The notes under the pieces were generated by a model. It did no database searches and was not told where the DNA came from. It saw nothing but the letters and a program-made list of their open reading frames with translations. The position numbers and the translations under genes were made by a program. A stretch of DNA of 45,434 nucleotides from an uncultured Rhodospirillales bacterium. Lineage in GTDB: Bacteria; Pseudomonadota; Alphaproteobacteria; Azospirillales; Azospirillaceae. Positions within the stretch are counted from its first letter, which is position 1, and each line of letters starts with the position of its first letter. Positions 18,101-23,863 of this stretch are shown here, piece by piece. The stretch spans positions 1 through 45,434 of the forward strand of contig CAIYNU010000033.1 of NCBI GenBank assembly GCA_903927615.1. The letters run 5' to 3'.

Positions 18101-19969
18101 ACGCTGGCGACCTCGCAAATCTCGGTCCTTGCCACCACCCAGATGGCGGCCCTGACCGGCAAGGACGTGGCGGCCCTGGGCTCCGCCAATATTCAAGCCT
18201 TGTCGACGGCCCAACTCGGGGCCCTGTCCACCTCGCAAATCGCCGCCTTGACCTCCGCGGAAAGCCAGGCGCTCACCACCTCTCAGGTCGTCGCCCTGGC
18301 CACCAGCCAGGTTCAGGCGCTGTCCACCCAGGCGGTGGCGGCCCTCACCACCGGGAATGTGGTGGTCCTTGGGACCACGCAGATTACGGCGCTGACCACG
18401 GCGCAGATTGCCGCCCTGACCACGGCCCAGGCCAACGCCCTGACCACGGATCAGGGGGCGGCGCTGACCACGGGCCAGATGCAGGCCATCACCACCGCCG
18501 ACATCGCCGCCATCAGCACCGCCAATATCGGGCAATTGACCACCACCCAGGCGGCGGCTCTGACCATGACCCAGACCCAGGCGCTCACGGCGCCGCAGAC
18601 CGCGGCCTTGAGCGTCGATCAATTGAACGCCATGGCCCTGTCGCCGCTGGTCCTCAATCTGGGCAGCGGTTCGGTCGAAACCACGAACATCTCGGGCGGC
18701 GTGACTTTCGACCTGGCCGGCACCGGCACCGCCGTAGACACCGGCTGGATCACCTCGGGGGAAGGCTTCCTGGTCGAAGACCCGAACAACGCCCCGATCA
18801 CCAGCGGCACGCAAATGTTCGGAACCGCCACGGTGCTGTCTTCGGGCGCCACGGCCAGCAACGGCTTTGCGGCGCTGGCGGCGCTGGATTCCAACGGCGA
18901 TGGCGTGATCAACGCCCAGGACACCGGGTTCAGCAGCCTGGCGGTGTGGACGCCCGCAAGCAGCAGCAGCGCCTCCCAGACCAGCGACATCCATAGCCTG
19001 AGTTCTCTCGGCATCACCCAGATCAACCTCACCACCACGGTGGCGCCCGTTGCCAATAACGGCAACTTCATCGGTATGCAGTCGTCCTTCCTCACCAGCG
19101 ACGGCCAGACCCATTCGGTCGCCGACGTGTGGTTCACCACCAGTCCGCCCAGCACCAGTCAAACCCTGGACCTGTCCAACCTGTCTTCGACCACCACGAC
19201 CGCCGGCAGCGCCAGCCTGACCGGTTCCACCAGCCTGACCGGCAGCAGTCTGATCACCGGGGCCAGCAGTGCCGCCGCCTCGGCCGCCACTAGCCTGACC
19301 ACGGCGCTTACACCCAGTGGAAGTTCACCGCTCACCGTCACGACCCTCGGCACCACCGACGGCACCGGGACCTTGGCGAGCACCGCCGCCGGCACCACCA
19401 GTACCGCCGCTGCCGGGCTCACCGGCGCAGCCAGCACCAGCACCAGCACCAACACTGTGGCCGGTTCGACCGCCACCACCAGCAGTTCCGGCAGCAACAC
19501 GGGGACGGTGGCAACGGCAGCCGGCGGCACAACCACCACCACGGCGAGCAGCGCCACCCCCAGCCTGGCCAGCACCAGCAGCCCGAGCACCACCGCCGGT
19601 GCGACCAATAGCGGAACCACCCCGAGCACCGCGGCCGGCACCACCACCGGGACAACCGCCGGGACAACCGCCGGAACGGCCAGCACCCCCAGCGATTCCA
19701 GTACCAGCGCGGGGACATTGGCAACCACCACCACTCCCGCCACCACCAGTCCCGCCACGACGACGGCGCCCAGCAGCAACACCGTCCAAATCGTCGTCAA
19801 TCCCACCCCGACGGCAAGCCCGGCGGCCAGTCCCAGCGACAGCAATACCAGCCTGACCAGCGCCCCGGCCGCCAGCAGTTCCAGCAGTCAGGTCGCCACC
19901 AGCGTCAGCACCACGCTGCTGGCGCCACCGACCACCACCTCGTCCTTCATCGGCGCCCCAACCGGTTGA
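9131..19969 (+). CDS. Giant octapeptide-repeat protein, predicted type I secretion substrate
   Basis: A protein of about 3,612 residues, unrecognised as a named family. Residues ~10-3170 are about 395 head-to-tail octads with consensus [VI]-[AGQ]-A-L-[ST]-[TS]-x-[QED], encoded by 24-base units. Residues ~3171-3335 form a domain resembling the region seen in large RTX-type exoproteins: SPLVLNLGSG, a SGEGFLVEDPNN segment, and the EF-hand-like LDSNGDGVINAQD at ~3256. It lacks the GGxGxD nonapeptides. The last ~275 residues are almost only Ser, Thr, Ala, Gly and Pro. There is no Sec signal peptide and no Cys was noticed. A convergent hlyB-hlyD operon and a nearby tolC point to export through type I secretion; adhesin or surface fibre is the inferred role. 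The start is ATG at 9131 with GGAGA upstream; GTG at 9104 is an alternative. Confidence 0.85.
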   Translation: MATIYPNLTTQVQTLNTTQIAVLNTTQVAAIATTAIPLLSTAQIVALTPTQLAALSSSQIAALTTTEVGALTTTQLMALSPAQIAALSVRDMAALSTNISVLSATQIAALPTANIAALSTNQVPALSQLGALTAGQVAALATSQVAALSNASIAALTSTQVGAFSTAQIRALTAAQATALSVGALATSQVAALTTNDVAAFSTTQIGALVSSQVAALATTQVAALTSVEAAALTGTQIKALATTQVAALSTTALAALTTTAFGALSTTQIGALATAQVAALSTASISNLSTTQLAALATSQIKALTTAQIAKIGANLTNFAGTQIAALGTTQIAALSTTSAAAIAAVQLPNLSTSQIAAFSATGVAALNVGTFGALTTNQLQALTTTEAAALTTTEIHALAASTQIQALTSQDVAALGAANVAALTTTQLTNLATGQIAALTTTEVAALGTNVTAFNTTNTAQLAALTTTAVAALTTTSTNALTSTQIQALGTSQVAALGAANIANLSTAALTGQIAALSTNIAALTTSQAAALTTAEVNALTTTQIAALRTSQVAALSTASITVLATALATSQIAALTTSQILALPTAVTAALATSQIQALTTSQVAALGTANIANLTTTANGEVAKLTTSQIAALATSQITALTTTELGALGTAQIAALNAVDAAVLTTAQVVNGLSAQISALGTSQIAALGTTEIAALTSTLALALKTSQIAALSTTQAAALSTTATGAFTTAQLAALGTSQVAALAAANVVPLVAAGSLNTTQIAALTTNQAAALTAPDISALATAGQVAALSTKALGALSTTAVAALSTTQITQLSVTQIAALSATGMVALGAANVGALSTGAAGQIAALTTTEAAALTVAEIGALTTSAAQIQSLNSKDVAALTTTAVAALTTTQVANLTTTQIGALTTAGVAALGTSVTALNTLNTSQIAALTTTDVAALTTGQAGSLSVTQVQALGTGQVAALGGANIATVATLNSTQIAALGTAQAAALGGTNNIAALALTTTQLAALTTTEAAALTTTQIAYLNSAQLQALGTSQVAALGAGNIAALAATTTQIQQLEGLTTTQMQALTAAQTQELLQLQALTTGQIAALSNAESAALTTTEVANLTVTQVKALGTSQIAALGGGNIAALAATTSQLGALTTTQMAALTSTEAASLTTTQVASLATSQLAALGTSQVAALTGTELAALNSATPQLSAFTTTQVQALTSGQIETLTSTQIATLATSQIQALTSRQTPVLSTSDIAALGTGVQYLSTQAVAALTTNDIAALSLSSTNLTALGSAQVAALTTTQIAALTSTGAGTLATAQLTALTSKQIAALSTAAVAALTTATQVPALAATQMAALTSTEMAAFSSTQIATLNVTQVAALTSSQIAGLNTDDMAALSGQIQALSTQAVAALSTYNLAALTTTEVAALSGPQAAALTTTQIGSLGATQVTALTTAEIAALTTAQIGAFSTDGINALSTTQVAALTTKEVAALNADEVNALSTTQVVALATSQMAVLTPAQVANLTTDAVAALATSQLATLTTQAVAALTTSQLAALTTTQMVTLTGVQVAALTTTQIQALITDDVAALTTTQVMALTTNQVAGLSTDDVAALTTGQVAALTATQVAALTSSHMAALATSQIAALTTTQVAALTSTQIPGLTTDAVATLSSSQIQALSGRAVAALSTSDVAALSNTPITALTTTQIAALTTTQIQALSAGNVTALTTSQVAALTTAEVAALTTANVATLSTAQVSALSTKDVAALTSTEMGALTTTQLGALSTTQAAVLTAAQIPGLSTAAIAALSTGQVKALALPAVAALSTTQLAALGTGNIAALTVAQVATLTPGQMAGLTTDALAALSTTQIQALSNRAVAALSTDEVAALNTTQVTALTTAQVASLTTTQIAALTTTATAALVLTEIVALGTTQIAALSATDVAALTTTQVAALNTKDVVALSTSQVAALSTDAIAALTTTQMSVISTAATAALTTAQLAALSTSQIAALASRTIAALATSQISSLTTSQIGSLTTSQMQALAATQMAALATNDIAALATSQVAALSAGAVAALATSQITTLTTTQVAALTATQAAALTPGQVLALSTANVAALTATQVAALTPAAVTALNTDQVAALLTSQISALTTTQVAALGTTQIVALSTGDIGALTASQVASLATNQVAALSTDDIAALSASRLSVFTATEAGALTTTQVGALTTTQFAALTAQDIAALSAGQVAALDLAHIASLATSQAAALSTRGVAGLSTDDIAALATSQIAALATSAVAALGTGQIVALASSQVAALTGLQIGALTTTQAMALTTDQIPALTSVQVAGLTYTDVAALTTTQVMAFSATQIPALTTKDIAVLGTAGAAALSTTQIAALTTTEIQALTTPMVAALFTSQIAALATSQVGVLTSTQIVALGTTEAAALTTSQIGALGTTQIVALSTTDVAALGATQIAAITSKDVAVLTTSQVAALSTAQISALTTGQIAVLTSAQAPGLSTDDVVALATSQVAALSTQAVAALSTDDVAILATTQIAALSTSQVAALTAVQSPALTTEDILDLTTDQVAALSTSAVVTLTTAQIGVLTVPQVTALTTAQMATLTADQVAMLSTDDLAALATTQLVAMQTGGIATLSASQLAALSTTEIAALTQTQVAALTTTQITALTTTPAAALSTDDIVALTGTQVAALTSTQIGAFTTSDLTALTTGQVQALSTVVVSALSTTQLSTLLTTQVVALTANQVAALTSTQIPGLSTDDIAALSTNQVQALSTAAAATLSTDDLSALVSTQVAALSSQDVAALTTTQLNILATSQIAALSANQMAAITATQVPGLSSDISVLTSTQIGALNTQTVAALTTDDVAILTASQVAGFSTTQMAVLTSVQAPLLTTSAVAALATTQVAALTSTDIATLTTTQLAALSTTQVAALTPSQVAALPTAQFSTLSTDDISALTAPQVAALTTGQITTLSTDSMVALATAQVAALTSNDAATLATSQISVLATTQMAALTGKDVAALGSANIQALSTAQLGALSTSQIAALTSAESQALTTSQVVALATSQVQALSTQAVAALTTGNVVVLGTTQITALTTAQIAALTTAQANALTTDQGAALTTGQMQAITTADIAAISTANIGQLTTTQAAALTMTQTQALTAPQTAALSVDQLNAMALSPLVLNLGSGSVETTNISGGVTFDLAGTGTAVDTGWITSGEGFLVEDPNNAPITSGTQMFGTATVLSSGATASNGFAALAALDSNGDGVINAQDTGFSSLAVWTPASSSSASQTSDIHSLSSLGITQINLTTTVAPVANNGNFIGMQSSFLTSDGQTHSVADVWFTTSPPSTSQTLDLSNLSSTTTTAGSASLTGSTSLTGSSLITGASSAAASAATSLTTALTPSGSSPLTVTTLGTTDGTGTLASTAAGTTSTAAAGLTGAASTSTSTNTVAGSTATTSSSGSNTGTVATAAGGTTTTTASSATPSLASTSSPSTTAGATNSGTTPSTAAGTTTGTTAGTTAGTASTPSDSSTSAGTLATTTTPATTSPATTTAPSSNTVQIVVNPTPTASPAASPSDSNTSLTSAPAASSSSSQVATSVSTTLLAPPTTTSSFIGAPTG
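9160..18640 (+). repeat. 24-bp coding tandem repeat array (~395 units)
   Basis: Units close to GCGGCCCTGACCACCACCCA encode octapeptides such as VAALTTTQ. Period 24 is kept over about 9.5 kb, with short phase breaks mainly in the first 4 kb. Two higher-order patterns are visible. Before ~12.9 kb a module containing ALGTSQVAALGAANIA recurs (for example at about 10.6, 10.9, 12.0, 12.2 and 12.5 kb). After ~13.2 kb modules begin with PGLSTDD or AGLTTD and continue with QALSxxAVAALSTDD. Confidence 0.9.
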
Positions 19970-20020
19970 TCCGGGGGGCTTTGCCCGATAGGCGCCAGGA
20001 TAGGGCGATGGGTCTGATTT

Positions 20021-20104
20021 TGCAGGGCTCCGCCCTGCACCCGCCAGGAGGCTTGCCTCCTGGACCTCGTAACGTCAAGGGTTCAAAGGGCCGACCGGCC
20101 CTTT
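20021..20104. terminator. Triple hairpin between the converging giant gene and hlyD
   Basis: Three perfect hairpins lie in the 202-base gap between convergent genes: TGCAGGGC/GCCCTGCA (20021-20039), CCAGGAGGC/GCCTCCTGG (20044-20063) and AAAGGGCC/GGCCCTTT (20085-20104). The last has A and T ends and could work as a terminator in both directions; the first two look like intergenic palindromes. Confidence 0.6.
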
Positions 20105-20171
20105 GCGGGTGTGTTGGGTGGACGGCCCCACGGCACACCCGGAGATAGCCCACACGCCACGGCGCGCAGAC

Positions 20172-21515
20172 CTATGGCTCATGCAACCCTTCATCCAGGC
20201 TTTTGAGCAAGGGACGGAGCGTGTAGGACAGCACCGAGCGCCGGCCCACCACGATTTCCGCTTGCACCGTGGCCCCGGGCAACAGCCGGCTGCCGGGCTT
20301 CATGGCGGTGAGTTGGGACGAGTCAAGCGACAACCGGGCGCGATAGACCGCTTCGCCCTGCCGTTCCTTGGTGAAGGCGTCGGCACTGACGGTTTGCAGC
20401 GTGGCCGGCAGCGTGCCGTGCTGCTGATAGGGAAAGGCATCGACCTTAATTTGGCCGGTCTGGCCGGCATGCACGTAACCGATGTCCTTGCCGGCGATTT
20501 CCACTTCGGCAGTCAGCGGCGTGTCGATGGGGACCAGCGTCACGATCGGTTCCGCCTCTTTGGCGATCGACCCCACCGGCCGGGGCGCCAGTTCCAGCAC
20601 GATGGCCGGCGCGGGCGCGGTCAGGGTGATCAGCCGGGCGAGACGTTGGGCTTTTTCCCGCTGTTGGGTGGTTTCCTCCAACTCGCGTTGGACAGCTTGC
20701 AGCTCGGTCAACAACTTTTGACGCCAGTCCTGAATCCAAATTTCGCGCTCGGCCTGCTGAACGGCAATCTGGTGATCGAGATCAGAGATTTGGTTGGCCT
20801 CCATCTGCACCTCGATGGCCGCACTCTGGTAGGCATCCCGACTGCTTAACAGCTTGTAGCGCGATCCACCTTCGGACGTCTTCAACTCTTCCTGGATGCG
20901 CACGATCTCCTCCAGATTTTGCAGGCGCGCCCGCAGGACGTCCGCCGCCGCCCGGCCATGGACGATCTGATCTTTAAGGCGCAACACCACCTGATCGCGC
21001 TGGGCCAATTCCGCCCGGAAGCTATCCTTTTGTTGCTGAAACATCATAATCTGTAGCTTTTCATCGTTATCAACCGGCCCAGGCTCCAGTGTTGCGGCAT
21101 CGGCGAGCAGCGCCCGCAAACGGCGGCCCTGCCAGATCAGACTGGAATATTTACTCTCTATTTGAGAGAGATCAGCGGCTGCGAATGTGGAATCAAGGGT
21201 GGCCAGTGTCTGCCCTGCCCGCACAGTCTCGCCCACCACCACGTCGATGCTCCGAACGACGCCGGTTTCCAAGGGCTGCACCACGAAGGTGGCGGGAGAC
21301 GTGACGAGTTTGCCCGGCGCCACGATGAAGATATCGAGTTGGGCCAGCGCCGACCAGATCAGGGCGAACAGCAGCAAAGCCAGTAGCAAATATTGAGTGC
21401 CACCGATCCAGCGCGGGATCGGTTGCCGGCTCAGGACTTCGGCATCGGGCAGGAACGCCCAGTGTTCCTGGTCGGCGGTCGGCCTGGGATTCGATTTCGC
21501 GGAATGCTTGCTCAT
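20172..21515 (-). CDS. HlyD-type membrane fusion protein of type I secretion
   Basis: A 447-residue periplasmic adaptor that links the ABC exporter to the outer-membrane channel. It has a cytoplasmic start, one membrane segment (about residues 41-58, QYLLLALLLFALIWSALAQL), a lipoyl-like first half (VVQPLETGVVRSIDVVVGET), a long coiled coil (about residues 100-280) and the return half (PIVTLVPIDTPLTAEVEIAG), then a beta-barrel end typical of HlyD (VYRARLSL, MKPGSRLLPGATVQAEIVVG, ending LRPLLKSLDEGLHEP). It is the last gene of the GT41-hlyB-hlyD operon, 86 bases after hlyB, and converges on the giant repeat gene. ATG at 21515 is preferred over ATG at 21542. Confidence 0.93.
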   Translation of the reverse strand: MSKHSAKSNPRPTADQEHWAFLPDAEVLSRQPIPRWIGGTQYLLLALLLFALIWSALAQLDIFIVAPGKLVTSPATFVVQPLETGVVRSIDVVVGETVRAGQTLATLDSTFAAADLSQIESKYSSLIWQGRRLRALLADAATLEPGPVDNDEKLQIMMFQQQKDSFRAELAQRDQVVLRLKDQIVHGRAAADVLRARLQNLEEIVRIQEELKTSEGGSRYKLLSSRDAYQSAAIEVQMEANQISDLDHQIAVQQAEREIWIQDWRQKLLTELQAVQRELEETTQQREKAQRLARLITLTAPAPAIVLELAPRPVGSIAKEAEPIVTLVPIDTPLTAEVEIAGKDIGYVHAGQTGQIKVDAFPYQQHGTLPATLQTVSADAFTKERQGEAVYRARLSLDSSQLTAMKPGSRLLPGATVQAEIVVGRRSVLSYTLRPLLKSLDEGLHEP

Positions 21516-21601
21516 GAGGAAGGGCGATCCTCGGGCCATCATGGTCCGGGTGGGATTCAGGGGGGTGTCTGGACCGGGGCCAGGCTGTCAACAGGGGACG
21601 T

Positions 21602-23821
21602 TCAATGCTGCCGGTTTTGTTGTTGCCACAAATGACGGTAGATGTCGCAGCGTTGAAGCAAATCGTTATGAGTGCCGCCATCGACGATCCGTCCGCGATC
21701 CATCACGATGATGGCGGTGCAGCGGACCAGCGTGGTCAGGCGGTGAGAGACGATCAGGACGGTCCGCCCCGCGACGATGGATTCCAGATTATCCATGAAG
21801 ATCGCCTCGCTATCGGGATCCAGGGCACTGGTCGCCTCGTCGAGAATCAGCAATCGCGGTTGCACCAGCAGCGCCCGGGCGATGGCCAGACGTTGCCGTT
21901 GACCGCCGGACAGGTTGGCCGCGTTCTCTTCGATCCGGGTTTCAAAGCCCTGGGGCAAGCGTTCGATGAATTCGCTGGCCCCGGCCAGCCGGGCGACCGC
22001 CGCCACCTCTTCGGTGGAGGCGCCGGGCCGGGTGATGGCGATATTTTCGCGCACGGAACCGCGAAACAGGAAATTGTCCTGGAGCACCACCCCGATATTG
22101 CGGCGCAGATGCGCCAAATCAATCTCGCGGCTGTCGATGCCGTCAAAGCGGATCACCCCGTCCTGGGGGGTGCTCATGCCCTGAATCAACCGCGTCAGCG
22201 TGGTCTTGCCCGAGCCGCTGCGACCGACGATGCCGACCACCGCCCCCGGGGGGATGCGGACACTGATATTGTCGAGGATCAAGGGACCTTCGGGGGTGTA
22301 ACGGAAGCAGACGCGCTCGAATTCAAGGTGACCCGTGATGGGCGGACACAACCCGGTCGCCCCGGCCGGGCGCTCGGGCTTCTGATTCATCACCTCGCCC
22401 AGCATATGCACCGACAACACCGTTTCCTGGTAATCGGGAATCAGCGAAACAATCTGGACCAGCGGCGACATGACCCGGCCGGACAGCATCTGAAAGGCGA
22501 TCAGCGCCCCAACAGACAATGTATGATCGACCACAGCACTAGCCCCGATCCCGATCACCGCAACCGGCATCAATTTTTCCAGTACCTGAATGCAGGTCTG
22601 CGCCAGAATGGACATTTTTGCGACGCGGTATTGCATCTGCACCGCCGTGGCGATGCTCTGGTCCCACTTCCGGCGTTGGAGAGGCTCCAGGGCCGACGAC
22701 TTGACCGTGCGCATACCATGGATGGTTTCGACCAGCATTGACTGCCGCTCGGCTTCGGCGCTGTAGAGTTCCGACAGGCGCTTGCGGAACGGCTCCAGCA
22801 TCACCAGGATCACCAGCACCATCACGCCGCTGAACGCCAGCACCACCAGGGTCAGAGGCACGCTGAACAGCAGCATGACCGGCAGGAAGATCAGCAAGGT
22901 CGTGGCGTCGAGGGCGGTCAGAAACAGGCGACCGGTGAGGAACTGGCGGATGCGCTCCACCTGCTGCATATGGCGCACGGTGATGCCCGCCGCCACCCGT
23001 TCGAAGAAGCTGACCGGCAGCGCCAGCAGATGCGCGAAGGTCCGGATGCCCAACCGGACATCGATCTTGCTGGTGGCGGCCAACAACAGGTGACGGCGCA
23101 GGAAGGTAAAGGCGGCCTCGAACAGAATGGCCGCCACCACCCCCACGGTCAGCACATAGAGCGTGGCAAAGCTGTTGTGAGTCAGAACTTTGTCGATGAC
23201 CACCTGGAAGAACAGCGGCGACGTGAGGGCCAGCACATGCAACACCAGGGCGCCCACCGCCACATCGCGGAAGGCGGCCCGCTCGGCCCACACCTCGGAC
23301 ACGAACCAGCCGAGCCCGAACGGCCGTTCCCCGGTGGTCAGGGCATAAATCCGGCGCAGCAGGATCAGTTTGCCCTGCCACAGGTCGGCAAACTGCTCCC
23401 GGGTCAGAAACATCGGGTCCGGACGCGCCGCCAGCGGGTCCACCAGCTCGACCAGCGGGCCGGCGTCGCTCTGGCGCAGTCCGATCACGATCACCGCCCG
23501 GCCGGCGGTGAGCGGCGCGATCACCGGAAACACCGCGCCCAACCGGATCAACCGCTCCCAAGTGAACCGCGCCACCTTGGCCTTCATCCCGACCCGCCGG
23601 GCCAGGCGCACCACTTCGCCCGGCACGAGGTCCCGGGCCGGCAAATTATAGTCGTGATCCAGGCGGTCGGGTTTGAGATCGAGCCCGTAATGCCGCGCCA
23701 CCCGGGTCAGGCATTCCAGGAGCGGGCGCGGCGCCCCCGCCCCCGTTTTCATCGTCGCATCCCCTTCGGCGGTCACGGCCGGCGTTGCGGTGGAACGGTT
23801 GGTGTCGGGCAGCTTCGGCAT
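21602..23821 (-). CDS. HlyB-type ABC exporter with C39-like domain
   Basis: A 739-residue ABC exporter of type I secretion. It begins with a C39-like domain (PLLECLTRVARHYGLDL to LLRRIYALTTGER), which in HlyB relatives binds unfolded substrate but does not cut it; the peptidase QxxxDC motif is not seen. Six membrane segments follow. The nucleotide-binding domain has Walker A GRSGSGKTT, signature LSGGQRQRLAIARALL, Walker B LLILDEATSALD and the switch His in VSHRLTTLV. The ATG at 23821 has GGAGAAGG just upstream. It lies 42 bases after the GT41 gene and 86 before hlyD. It most likely powers export of the giant repeat protein. Confidence 0.95.
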   Translation of the reverse strand: MPKLPDTNRSTATPAVTAEGDATMKTGAGAPRPLLECLTRVARHYGLDLKPDRLDHDYNLPARDLVPGEVVRLARRVGMKAKVARFTWERLIRLGAVFPVIAPLTAGRAVIVIGLRQSDAGPLVELVDPLAARPDPMFLTREQFADLWQGKLILLRRIYALTTGERPFGLGWFVSEVWAERAAFRDVAVGALVLHVLALTSPLFFQVVIDKVLTHNSFATLYVLTVGVVAAILFEAAFTFLRRHLLLAATSKIDVRLGIRTFAHLLALPVSFFERVAAGITVRHMQQVERIRQFLTGRLFLTALDATTLLIFLPVMLLFSVPLTLVVLAFSGVMVLVILVMLEPFRKRLSELYSAEAERQSMLVETIHGMRTVKSSALEPLQRRKWDQSIATAVQMQYRVAKMSILAQTCIQVLEKLMPVAVIGIGASAVVDHTLSVGALIAFQMLSGRVMSPLVQIVSLIPDYQETVLSVHMLGEVMNQKPERPAGATGLCPPITGHLEFERVCFRYTPEGPLILDNISVRIPPGAVVGIVGRSGSGKTTLTRLIQGMSTPQDGVIRFDGIDSREIDLAHLRRNIGVVLQDNFLFRGSVRENIAITRPGASTEEVAAVARLAGASEFIERLPQGFETRIEENAANLSGGQRQRLAIARALLVQPRLLILDEATSALDPDSEAIFMDNLESIVAGRTVLIVSHRLTTLVRCTAIIVMDRGRIVDGGTHNDLLQRCDIYRHLWQQQNRQH

Positions 23822-23863
23822 CCTTCTCCGGCCTTGGCCCCGGTGACGGGAAAACACCTCCCG

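Noticed and set aside
9160-18640. CRISPR-like array
   Set aside because: The repeats are contiguous, in frame, vary at third positions and have no spacers.
9971-19162. Very long open frames on the minus strand (hundreds of codons, Gly/Arg-rich) inside the giant repeat gene
   Set aside because: They are by-products of a 24-base repeat without stop codons in that frame; no ribosome sites, composition unlike any family, and the plus-strand frame gives a coherent protein.
9131-19969. Assignment of the giant protein as an ice-nucleation protein
   Set aside because: The octad period and Thr rows are similar, but the AGYGSTxT signature is absent; kept only as a structural comparison.
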